Assembly: GCF_028858725.1 (NCBI RefSeq)
Contig: NC_084759.1
Location: 92,457,088 to 92,521,087 of the forward strand
Reading direction: 5' to 3'
DNA length: 64,000 bases
Origin: Colius striatus
Taxonomy: Eukaryota; Chordata; Aves; Coliiformes; Coliidae
Shown piece after piece: positions 22,701 through 34,420 of this stretch (positions are counted from its first letter, which is position 1; every line of letters starts with the position of its first letter). The notes below the pieces were generated by a model that saw nothing but the letters and a program-made list of their open reading frames with translations, was not told the origin of the DNA and did no database searches. The position numbers were made by a program, and so were the translations under genes.

Positions 22701-24789
22701 GTTAAATTATCTTTCAGACAGGAAGTGAATAATATCTGGGGAGTTACCTGGATTGTTTCCCTGGGCGCAGAGAGTGTCTCCGACCGCTTTCCCTTTGATG
22801 ACGAGCCCCACTCGCACCTCAGGACAGAGGCCAGCAAGGCTGAAAGCAAGGATCCTCAGGCCAGCCGTCACCTCCTCACTCCAGTGAAACCTCCCTCAGG
22901 CAAGGGGGTGGCTGCCTGAGGCACAGCAGGGAAGGAGCACAGACCTCCTAGCCGCCGGGCCCTGGGGCAGACACCAGGCCTGACATTGCTCCCACCATAT
23001 AGTGAGGTAAGGATTGCCTCTCCCCTTGCCCCCGCCCAGATACGTGTATCGTCGTGTTAATATTTAACCAGTCCTGCAGGAGGAAGTAAGGCACAGCCGA
23101 TGACACACACACGGGAGCAAACTTCATACTGTCCCAAACCGAAGAGCTGGATGGGTGCCAGTGCCTGACGTTTCGGAAGAGAACAGCCTCACTGCCTTGC
23201 TGGGACATGACACAGGGCACAGTGGTTTATATGTGCACAGGTGAGTGCATCGGTGCCTCACATCAAGGCTGTCATTGCAGCATTACAGAGCTGCAGACAA
23301 TATGGCAGAGCAGAAGTGTCTGCCTGTGGGCTCTGCACCAGCTGTACCCTCACGAACAGGTGAAGTCATCCACAGACAGGGGTTTTGGGGTCCATCAGCA
23401 ACCCCTGACATGGTGAGGGGGTGAGCCAGAGACAGGGGATCCAGTCAGAAACTGAAGGAGATGGGGCCAGGGACAGAGCTGGAAACAGTGCCATGACATG
23501 ACACCAAGGAGCCCATCCAGAGAAGAGGGCCAGAGAGAGGGATGGGGCAGGCTGTTGCATTACAGGGGCAGGGGCTGGTTGTCTGGGGAGCTGATGTGGT
23601 GCCTTGGGCTACAACCAGGGGAGAAGAACCCTGGAGGGGGCTGCGAAGGGAGGGTCAGGCCCTCTGGTGCCCCCAAGGTTCCAGCAATATGAGACCTTGC
23701 TGTGAAGTGCAAATTTATAAGCAACTGGTGATAAAACTGAATACAGTTCCAAGTGATTTATTTTCTTTTGTTTTTTTCATATTAATTTCCTCCTTTCTGT
23801 CTTTTGAGGGGGGAGGAATTTTTTTGTGCTATGATAGAAAATGGTCATTAGAGCATTTCATTTAATTTTGAAATAATATGTGTTTGCTCAGTTAAATCAC
23901 ACCTTTTCCTGCCACTTTTAACAGTCATGTGTATTCACCAAAGCTGCAGTGGTGTCTCATGACAGCTGCTCTTTCAACAGCTGCAGCCTTCGTCTGCCTC
24001 TTAGAAATGAGCTACATCCTTCGCATTACGCCATCACTGGTCAGTGTGTTGAACTGATGTGACAGATCAGGAGATTTTTATGAGAACTCCATCTGCCTGG
24101 AAGCTTAAATCATAAAGATGGGACATATGACTTTCTGGAACTTATTTCCTACTAAGCATGGTAACAGTTCTAGCAAGTAGAAGTTAATGCCACACTGTCT
24201 CAAAATGAAAAGGTTCAGTTCAGCAAAGGGAAAAGAAACAGTCTGCTCAGGGAATTTTGATCAATTTCCAAAATTAAATTTCAAAAATTGTGCTTTATTA
24301 GTAAAAGCATCACCCTGACTTGTTAAAAAAAAAAAAGTTATGAAACTTGCAGCAAGTTTTTTGATCAGTTATCATTTTTTCTTTTCGCTTCCTTACTTTT
24401 GCAAACATCTCCTTTTTTTAAGACTAAAATCTCACACTCTTGTTCAACCAACAGTCCTACTGTAATAACAGTATTCTTGAAATACCTTTTATGTGTAGTT
24501 TGATTTTCATCCAAATAAAGCTAGAGGAAGCAAAGGAAAAACATCAAATAGACAGATTCTGTCTTTGTCCAAGAAAGAAAAGTGCAGAAAGTTAATTGGA
24601 TTGACTGGATTTAAAGCTTGGTTTAGTAAAGATAACTCTTTATACAAATATTTTGGAAAGGGTAACAGCTGCTTTTAAAACTCTTATGAAACTATCATTT
24701 AGCACTACCAAGAAGAAGTTGGCTGCCTCATCTTTGTAATTGCTCTTCAGGTCGATTTAAGCAGTTGTCAGGTCACTCCCTAATCTCTT
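19781..24789. other. IGSF5 upstream region, unassigned apart from one CR1
   Basis: Would hold the IGSF5 promoter and any 5' UTR exon. A plus-strand frame of 238 codons (19955-20671) and a minus-strand frame of 150 codons (20931-21383) show no recognisable domain. 22.5-23.7 kb is richer in G+C (including a small CpG cluster at 22760-22820) but gives no clear promoter. Confidence 0.5.
21586..21735 (-). mobile_element. CR1 LINE 3' fragment
   Basis: Begins TCATAGAATCATAGAAATGG and continues GTTGGAAAAGACTTTTAAGA; this variant 3' UTR marks a different CR1 subfamily from most copies here. Confidence 0.85.
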
Positions 24790-25290
24790 TTCTGTCCAAC
24801 TAAAGCTTTGCTCCCTCATCGTCTCCTCACCAGTGCTTTGTACTCTTGTCCACTTGATGTCCTGCCACTGAACCCTCTCTAGCTTCTCTGTGTCCTATTT
24901 GAACTGAGGAACATAAAATTGCATACAGATTTCCAGACATGTCTAGTAGAGGAGAATAATAGTTTCTCTGAATTTGCTGGCACCACTTCTCTGGTTTGTC
25001 ATATTTATGGTGAGAGGGCAGTATTGGCTTGTATTTATCCTCGTGTTCATTTCACACAGGTTTCTTCATCAAGATTTCTGGCACTTTGTGTCACTGTCAC
25101 TTTGGCAATACTACTGCAGGCTATACTTCAAGATTGTTGCACCTGACATATGGAACTGTGCTTCTTTGAGATGGATTTGATGTTATTTCTGTTGACTTTG
25201 TCCTCAAGCTTATCAAGATCCCTTTGAATGTCATGTTGCTGCACCTGTGCTACAGCTGTCGTTATAACACTAGCTCATCACAGGCTGGTC
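24790..25290 (-). mobile_element. Probable ancient CR1 LINE fragment
   Basis: CACTGAACCCTCTCTAGCTT, ACATAAAATTGCATACAGAT and AGATCCCTTTGAATGTCATG resemble the inverse of old CR1 ORF2/3' sequence (loss-of-competition and 'Pro-Leu' coding segments). Strongly decayed. Confidence 0.4.
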
Positions 25291-25412
25291 AACTATTTCT
25301 TTACCACAATGAGGTTTGTCATGGTCTGGAGATTAGCCGTGTCCTTAAACAAAAATGCACATAAAGATGCATACCTCACTCTTCTGGCTCCCATCGTAGG
25401 CATTTCAGTCAC

Positions 25413-25502
25413 TGGATGTGTTCCCTTGTGACCTGATCTAGGTTGGACTAGATGATCTCTAGAGGTCCCTTCCAACACCTACCATTCTATGATTCTATGA
25501 TT
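25413..25502 (+). mobile_element. CR1 LINE 3' fragment
   Basis: GTGACCTGATCTAGG, TAGATGATCTCTAGAGGTCC and the ATTCTATGATTCTATGATTC end are diagnostic. Confidence 0.85.
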
Positions 25503-28500
25503 CCCTCAAAACAGAGACTGCCGGTTGAAGCCCACAGAAGGAATTGAGTGTGTTATGACCTGGGATATGCACTGCATTTACATCTTGCTCTGGATCTGTC
25601 CCCAGTAGGAGTCAGCAGGAGAACACCTGTCACCTCCACCCACACACTCCCTGACTCAGCTTTGTCAACTGAAATCCTCCCTCCTGGGGGAATCTGGCGC
25701 ACAGTGACTGGATTCAAATGTCCTTTGTTTTCCCTGGTGCTGCTTAAGCAACCAAAGCATGTGTTAATACTTTTATTAATTATTTCTTGTTAGTTCCTTC
25801 CGTACTTTGACTTTCCTAATGAACCATGATAATCGTGATGAATGCAACCATAGGCACTGGCTAGGATATGCGTGGGATAAGACATTCTACAGCATGGTAA
25901 AATGTCCAAATCTCCAAATGTTGAGAACATTGTGCACATACAAGACTATCCATGCTCATGAGTGCTCAAAAGATCAGGTCCTAAGTTTGCCAGTCTGATG
26001 CAAATGGAAAATCATTTTGTGAATCATCAGCTTGCACACCAGGCAGATTCTTACCTCCCACTCCAGTTCCTCTAGACGCTTCTTTCCAATTCTTCATTTT
26101 TCTATGAGTAGGAGGATTTTTGCCCATTTTTTTTCCCCAGTCCTTCCAAATTCTTTTTTGGTTTTTTTTTTTTTTTTGTGCACCATATCATTTCTTCTGT
26201 ATGGTGTGTACACTGGGTAAACAGCTGGAACAAACCTCAACACTTTTTGTTCCAGGGTATGTTAGTCTGAAACACGTCTGTACGGCTTGCTATGTGAACC
26301 TGTGCAAAGAGCTCCAAGTGAAACCGACTTTCTGAGAGTTGCTTAGTGAAGTTTTCTGTCATTGTCATTGTGGCTGTTTGGGGTATTTTGTCACAAGAGA
26401 ACTGGACAAATTGTCATGATGGAAAATGAAGAGCATTTCGACACCTCATTTGTAAATTACTTCTAATGAGCAAGAACGCAGCAGGGGAAATCACCAGTTC
26501 CTACGCTTCCCTGCTGTATGTTAACTTATTGAGCTGAGGAAAATATGATCAGAGGATGCGAGCATTTAAATAGCAGAGAAGAGGCACCTACAAATATAAC
26601 ATTAAAGCTGATTTGAAGTCAATGTTAGAAACAGGAATAAAATTCTTCATTTCCCCATGGAAACTGACTTGAAAAGAGGTTTGAAAATTTTAAAGACTTT
26701 AAGAAATGGCTCTCTATGAAGAAATAAATGTTCTTTTCTGTAGTTAAGAGTAGGAGAACTGAAGCAGCTAGAAAAGACTAAGGTAGCAGACAAGCTGACC
26801 TGGTGACTAAATTAACCGTCTCTTATCTTGACGCCTACAGAATGCTTGTCTATAGTAGTCAATTAGGCCTAAGAGAAGCTAAGGCATAACTTTTCCAAAT
26901 CTGCCTCCTTCTTTTCCCCCTCTTTCTATGCTTTTACAACTTTCCTCTGCTATTTGCCAAAATATCTTGTGCTCTGTAAAGGCATTTCTCATTCAAAACA
27001 GAATTTACTAGTGTTACCTATAGGACTCAAGTGAAAGAGACAGAACTCTCTCCTCTTACAAGCTTTTGTTTTGAAAATATTTTCATTACTATTTTAATAT
27101 ATTGAAGACTCATCACATTTTTAAGCTTTGATTCACATTTCTTTTATCAAGATCCAAATGTGGAGAGGAAAAGCTCTAGAAATAGCATGACCCTGCCATT
27201 TCCTCTTTCTATTACCTATGTGTTAAGATGGGTTGTTCCTCCCTTTGTTTTCACTCTTGTAGGGTATGAAAACTCTGGAGAACCATTTAAGCTTTCAACA
27301 TTAAGCACAAGGAAGAGTCAGTGCAAGTTGAGGTCCTTGCTGTCAACTACATGTATATTTATGTAAATAACCAGGATACCCCAAACGTCCCTCTGTTGCT
27401 CAAATGATAGTGTAATGTTTGTCTCCATAATTTAAAAAAAAACCCTCAATTTGTAAAAAATGGCTCGTTAAGTGAACAAAAGAATAATTACTGGACAGGT
27501 ACATTAATTATCTGAAAGATACTGAGGATATCCTGTGACATCTCCATTGAATAACTGATGTGATACAAAGTGGGACTGTGGGGACGCTTCCAGAGGAGCT
27601 GCAATCTTTAATACCAGTAGCCATATATAGCATACAGTACTCTCTCAACTACTGCTAGCCAGATAAGACGCAGACATCTATCTTAAACTATTTATCAAGT
27701 TTGTTTTTTCTCAGTCACTAAAGATCTAAAAGTACTACCAGATGATGCTTCACCTATCCTAATACAAGGGCCTAAGGCAGGCGAGATACATCACCGTTTG
27801 GTTAGTCCTGCCTCATTATTTTGACTGCAGAGTAGCCCGAAGGACTCAGGCTGGATGTGCTGTTTTAGGCTGCAAAAGTTATCTGAGACCAGTCCCACCA
27901 ACAGATGTTGCATGTTGATCCAAGGAACCCTCTTTTAGCTCCTTCCTAGGAAGGCAGGTCATCTTTGTTGTGACCTAAAGATTCATGAAGTGATGCTACC
28001 TTGAATCAAGGCCTGGGTAAATCCTCAAGAACCTCACAACGCCAGTGTGACTCAGCTGGTTTTTTTTGTTCAGAGTTTTTCTTCAGTGTTCTTTTTCTGG
28101 TTATTATGAAGCTGTAACTGTGAAGGATTGCTACAGGCCCTTAATGAGGAAAGCTTTGGATATAATCTTCTTCCAGACTTTACACACAAGATACCACAGG
28201 ATTAAATACTTATTTTGCATTAATATCCTTGCAGTTTCCTTTGGCACTAATAAATCTGCACAACTGGAATGTAATTCTCCAATACTTTCCTGCCAGCACT
28301 CTTGGACTGCATTCTATGTTTGCAGTTTGGCAGGTGCATTCCTCCTCTCCAGCACTGAAATTGTTGATAAATTGTAGCTGGTAAAATGAAAATGTCATAA
28401 TTTAGGGAACATAGATTAAGACATTCATCATGGAATCCAGGCAACAATAAGTAAGTGTGAAAGTTTAGCACAGAATGAAAGAAGATGCGGCTTTGGTGAT

Positions 28501-30694
28501 GTTAGGAGGTGTGTACATCTAAGAAGGAAATTTTTAGTGCTCTCTAATGCATCAGTTCCCCTGGCAACATTTTCTTTAGCTTTAGAAGTGTTTTGTCTCT
28601 GGTCCAAACAGTTAGCTTAATTGCTCTGGTTATCATTCAGTTTATTCTAAGGAACTTTTTAATGTATGACAGCGTGCCAAGAAAATGTAAACATCATTCT
28701 CTACACTCATTATAATCACTATTACATTTTTCATTATTGCTTAGGGTCATGGTTTTAAACTCCTTCCCGAGCTTTATGTGCGCAGATGGATTCTTTAGGG
28801 AGTTCAGGCGAAGTGAAGAGCTATCCCAAGCTCCTTTAATACTGGTGTGCTCAACACCTGTCAGCCATTGCACTTTAAATCCAGCCCTGGACATGTCAGA
28901 TGAACAGTGCACCAGTCTTGTCAGTGACATGCACATGCAAACACTATGCCCTGGGCTTCAGATCCCACAGGACTTCCCTGATAATGCCAGGAAATCTACC
29001 ACGGGAGTGTGAAGTTTTACCCCTTCTCTTTCTTTCCTGGTGATTTTGCAAGGTTGCCAGTTATGAGAAACATTAATACTTACACTTCTGAAAATAGAAT
29101 ATTAATGAATATTCCCTAAGCGACCTGCAGGCATAATCCAAACTGACAGTGCAATGATGAGAGAGCAGATTATCACCATAAAAGTAGGCATTATATTGGA
29201 AGAGCTGGTTTTTTTTTTTTTTGCATTTTCATGAAATACATCCTTATGACTGACATCTTACTGCTCCCTTTGGGCATTCAGCTACAATCACCAAGTAGAA
29301 ATGGCAGGTTTTTATTCTTAGGAAAAAAGGTCTCCTATGCATTCTATCTGCAATATCAAGTCTGTGATTGAAAGCTGCCCTTTTGCAATAAGAGCACATA
29401 AATCCCTGGCAGAGAGGGTTTTAGATATTCAGTTTCTCTCTATGTCGCAGAACAATGGAAGTGCTTATGATCACCGCTGTATTTTTACTTTCTCTTATAG
29501 AGGAGTAGTAAACTTTATTTTGATATTCAGCCATTTCATTTGCAACACTTGAATACAAAATAAGATCTCCTAAAAGCTTAGGGAACTGGTGAGTGCTGAA
29601 AGATCTCAAGAATATAGTAAAAGGCTGATGTGTTGTAGGGTAAAGTTCCCAGTAACCTCTTCATCGCTATCCCATGAAGCACTTACTCCAGTCAGATTGG
29701 ATATGGCAGTACCACTCAGCTACAGTGACCTACCACAGAACACCTCCCACAGCTAAAGTTACATTATAGGATGTGCAGAGTTTGGCTTCACCATAAGAGG
29801 ATGGGATCCCCAAAATGGGCTGTGATTGGGAGGCAGGTGAGGCCTTACCCTCAGCACCAAGCTCTCCTCACTGGCTAGAAGCATCTGCTATTCTGCCGGC
29901 TTCTCACCCCTGGCAGGGGCAACCTGCATTACTCACACCCACCATGGCTCACTCCCACTCGCCACCTCATAGCTCAGCTCGCTCTTCTTTTTAATTCCCT
30001 CATTGGATCCTCACTAGCAGCAGCACATGTAAAAGCTGCAGATCCCTTCATGTTCTCGAGTCAAACATTTACTTACAACTGCTGTTCAAGCAATAACAAT
30101 TAAATTAAACATGAAGGGAATAGAGCTGCCTGGAAGATCTACAAGCTGGAGGTGTAAATCACACCACATAACTAATTTATGACATTCTGTGCCTGCAGCT
30201 GTATGCTGACAGTCTGTAAGTGTAAGGGTGGCTGTGATTTCTCAGTGGTTTTGGTGACAGAAGAATGGGAGGCTGACTACAGAGGCCTCTATCCCTGCAC
30301 CCAAAGTCATAAATTAAATGAGGTCAGGTTAGATCACTGGTTGAACTCGAGAGATGTTGTGTACATGGCTCAGTTGGAGAGACTATAAGAAGGGGCTTGG
30401 ATTTATTTATTTTTTTCCCCTCACACAAAAATAGTGCATTTTTAAATTTCTGAAACATGAGGCAACAAGTTTATTTCTTAGCTACTGAAACTGTCAAATT
30501 ACATTTTTCAGTGAAAATGTACTTGAGTGAGCTTTTTAGAAAGCTAGTGTTAAAACCATGGCATTACTAGGCTTTGAGAAAAATTCTTTTTGCTCAGCCA
30601 GAACGCATGCAAATTCAGATCTGTTTTTTCAGGTTGGATCTTCAATGCACAGCATATATCTAAGTCCTGTGACTCTGATCAATCTAGGGTGATA
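25503..30694. other. Intergenic stretch with nothing recognised
   Basis: Unique AT-rich sequence with short T runs (about 26160-26179 and 29209-29222). No gene, RNA gene or repeat recognised. Confidence 0.5.
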
Positions 30695-31766
30695 ATATTG
30701 ACTGTCAGCCTCCCCTCCATCCCTGGAAAGGTGTTGATACAGTTCATCCTGGATGTCATCTTTAAACATACAAAGGAAAATATGGTTATCAGAGAAAGTC
30801 AACATGGATTCACCAAGGGGAAATCCTATTTGACCAGCCTGATAGACTTCTATGAGGATGTAACTGGCTGGCTAGATGAGGGCAAGGCAGTGGATATCAT
30901 CTCCCTTGGCTTCAGCAAGGCTTACGTCCTCATACGAAAGCTCAGGCAGTGTGGGATGAATGAGTAGACAGTGAGGTAGATCAAGAATTGGCTCAATGAC
31001 AGAGCCCAGAGGACGATGAGCAAGGTCATTGATGACACCAAACTGGGAGGACTGGCTGACTCACCAGAAGGCTGTGCTACCATTCAGCAGGATCTCGACT
31101 GGCTTGAGAGTTGGGCAGAGAGGAACCTCATGAGGTTCAACAAGGACAAGTGCAGAGTCCTGCATCTGGGGAGCAACAATCCCATGCACCAGTACAGGCT
31201 GGGGACTGACCTGCTGGAAAGCAGCTCTGCCCTGGTGATGGCTCACCTGGAGTACTGTGTCTAGTTCTGCGCTCTCCAGTTCAAGAATGACAGAGAACTC
31301 TGGAAAGAGTCCAGCAGAGGGACACCAAGATGATCAGGGAACTGGAACGTCTCTTACGAGGAAAAGCTGTGGGACCAAGGGCTGTTTAGCCTGGAGGAGA
31401 GAAGACTGAGAGGATCTCATCAGTGCTTATAAATACCTAAAGGGCAGGTGTCAAGAGGATGGGATTACACTTTTTATCTGTAGTATCCTGCAACAGGAAT
31501 AGGGGTAATGGACACAAAAAGTTCCACTTAAACACAAGGAAAAATTTCTCTCCTGTGAGGGAGACCTGGCACAAGCTGCTCAGGGATGTTGTGGAGTCTA
31601 CCTCTCTGGAGGTTTCCAAGCACACCTGGACATGTTCCTATGTGACCAGAAGGAGGTGAACCTACTTGAGCAGGGAGTTCGGCCGGATGATATCTAGAGG
31701 TCCCTTCCAACTCTGAACATTCTGTGATTCTATGATTCTGTGATACTGTGTTTCTGTGATTCTATT
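30695..31766 (+). mobile_element. CR1 LINE, long 5'-truncated copy with ORF2 remnant
   Basis: This is the longest CR1 copy. It contains decayed reverse-transcriptase sequence (short cores SQHGFTKGKSYLTSL and GFSKAY; typical CR1 has SQHGFTKGKS and DFSKAF), then jumps to the later ORF2 part (IDDTKLGG, LDWLESWAERNLMRFN) with a deletion near 31010 and stops in between. It ends in the CR1 3' tail of repeated ATTCTGTGATTCTATG octamers. The frame is broken and cannot make an active enzyme. Confidence 0.88.
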
Positions 31767-32403
31767 TATAGATACTTCTGGAAATATATTAGTGGAATGA
31801 ACTAATGAAATTAACTCCAGCTGCAAACAAACAAGCAAAATTCACCAGAAAAGTGAGCAAGGAAAAAGACAGAACAAAAGATAAAGGTGGTAAGGGATAC
31901 CTTTTGTAGTTACAGTTTTTAGTTCATAACTGCTTGTATTTGGCAAACAATCTGTTGGCCTTCATGTATTTGGCATTTCCCTTTTAAGTAATAGGAGAAC
32001 AGTGTTGTGCTTCCAGGTCCCAAGGAGCATGACAGTCAGCCACAGTCACACAGCACTGACTATGGTGACACAGGTAATACCATTTCAGGTTGGATCTTGG
32101 TCTTCCAAAAGGTATCAAATGTGATGAAAGTCATCTTTTATCAATTGCCTTGCTAAAGTTTTAACAATCTTGTACTTGACATTTTTGTCACTTGGATAAA
32201 ACATTCTGAATTCAGATCACAGCCTATTTATAAGGTTTTGGTTTAAGGTACTTTTGACACATAAGTGTACTATGTGTAGATCATTAATGACAAACTGTGG
32301 GAAAGCACTCCCATCCTTGATCTTTCTCTTTCATGAGAATGTATTTGCCTTAGGAAGAGGAACCACGTAGCCATTTTATAATGTATGTGCTAAGGCATTT
32401 TAG

Positions 32404-33170
32404 AGAACGGGACAAAATTCAGCAGATTCAGATTCAACAAGGTTCAGTGCCAGGCCCTGCACTTATGTAACAGAACCCATATGCAACACTACAGGCTTGG
32501 GGAAGAGTGATTGGAAAGCTGCCCAGAGGAAAAGGACCTGAGGGTGTTGGTCACCAACCATCTGAACATGAGCCAGTAGTGTGCCCAATGACATCCTAGC
32601 TAACATCAGCACTGGTGTGGCAGCAGGACCAGGGAAGTCATTGTCCCCCTGTACTGGGCCTTACTGAGGCTACCACTCGAGTGCTGGGTTCAGTGTTGGA
32701 CCCCTCACTCGCAGGGGGACATTGAGGTACTGGAGTGTGTCCAGAGATAGGCAACAAGGGTCTGGTGAAGGGTCTGGAGAAAAAGTCTGATGAGAAGGGT
32801 CTGAGGGAACTGGGGTTGTTTAGCCTGGAGAAGAGGAGGCTGAGGGGAGAACCTGGAAGGACACTGTGGTGAGCTGGGGGTCGGTCTCTTCTCATGAGTA
32901 ACAAGTGATAGGACAATAGATAAGGGCCTCAAAGTTGTATTATGAGCGGTTTAAATTGGATATTAGGAAAAAATTCTTTGCAGAAAGGATTGTCAAGCAC
33001 TGGCACAGGCTGCCCAAGGAAGTGGTGGAGTCACAATCCCTGGAGGTATTTAAAAGACATGTAGATGTGGTGCTTAGGGACATGATTTAGTGGTGGATAT
33101 GGCAGTGTTAATTTTACAGTTGGACTCAATGATGTTAAGAGTCTTTTGCAACCTGAATAATTCTATGATT
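32404..33170 (+). mobile_element. CR1 LINE 3' fragment
   Basis: Recognised by CAAGGTTCAGTGCCAGGCCC, GGAAAAGGACCTGAGGGTGT, a TTTAGCCTGGAGAAGAGGAG segment and the AATTCTATGATTC end. Decayed C-terminal ORF2 plus 3' UTR. Confidence 0.85.
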
Positions 33171-34085
33171 CATTCATTTTAACTGAAAAAAACAGAGCAA
33201 GTCTCCCAACTTGACTACATCCTCAAATGTTAATACATTGACAACTGAAAAGTGAACACCAAGAACCGTGGTAACAAAATACTTTACTAAAATATCATAC
33301 ATTGAATCGCTGCCTCAACATTCTCATGTTCTATGCAAATAACTCACACATTGTCACGCATTTTACATTAACATTATAGAGTAACCCGCAGAGATCCGAG
33401 AAGAGCAGCATTTCAGTCTGATCCGTTGCAGACAGTTAGCCCTTGTGTTCCATTCAGCTTTTACATAAGGCAAAGTGTTTCATTACAAAAATCTGCTCTG
33501 TATTCTGAAGTGCCTAGAAGGGTTATACCTCCTCAGTAATAGTGAATCGAAGCAGCTGTGTGACCAAATACTTCACAGACATTTCTGAAAATCCTAACCT
33601 AAACCAGGAATATGTCAGTTGATGAGTTAAGAGTTTTGAAAAAATGTATTGATTTTTTTCTTTTCAAAACCTGATCTTGTGTTAGAAGAAATAGAGTGTG
33701 TTGAAGTGCCAGCTCTAACCAGCTCTAAGATGCTATTAGCTCTTTTGATTTTTACACACCTTCCTACTAAATGAGAAGCAATGGAGTAGCTTTTCAAAAT
33801 AACTTTTCAAAGTTTTTCACTAAAAAATTATATTATGTTCATCTGACCTAGAAAGGATCCAAATGTCAGGACAGTGTGCTACTTTTACAGACAAACTGTC
33901 CCAAAATTACCTAAATTCTTTTAGTAGCCTATACAAAGTTTTTAAAATAAGTATATGTACAGTGCAGTACTGTGTTTACAGTTCTAGTTATACTTATGAT
34001 CTTTTTGTGATGATCTTTCATAGGAAAATGCACATAATTTGGCAAAAGGATACAAATACTGTTTTGATGGTACACTCATAATTAC

Positions 34086-34420
34086 CTAAAAGGTGGATGT
34101 CAGGAGGACAAGGCGATACTTTTCTCTGTAGTGTCCTGCAACAGGAATAGGGATAATGGACATAAGCTGGAACACAAACAGTTCCACTTAAACACAAGGA
34201 AAACTTCTTTTCTGCAAGGGAGCCCTGGCACAGGCTGCCCAGACAGGGTGTGGAGTCTTCTTCTCTGGAGGTTTACAGACCTGCTTGGTCGTGTTCTGGT
34301 GTGACCTGATTGAGGTGAACCTGCTTTAGCAGGGTGTTGGACTGGATGACCTCTAGAGGTCCCTTCCAACCCCTAACATTCTGTGACTTTATGATTCTCT
34401 GATTCTATGATACTATGATT
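34086..34420 (+). mobile_element. CR1 LINE 3' fragment
   Basis: Starts in the CCTAAAAGGTGGATGTCAGG segment and runs through GGAGTCTTCTTCTCTGGAGG and CTAGAGGTCCCTTCCAACC to an octamer tail of ATTCTGTGA/ATTCTATGA repeats. Little decayed. Confidence 0.88.

Noticed and set aside
30590..31264. Host gene candidate from the frames at 30.6-31.3 kb
   Set aside because: They are CR1 reverse-transcriptase remnants broken by a deletion and stops.
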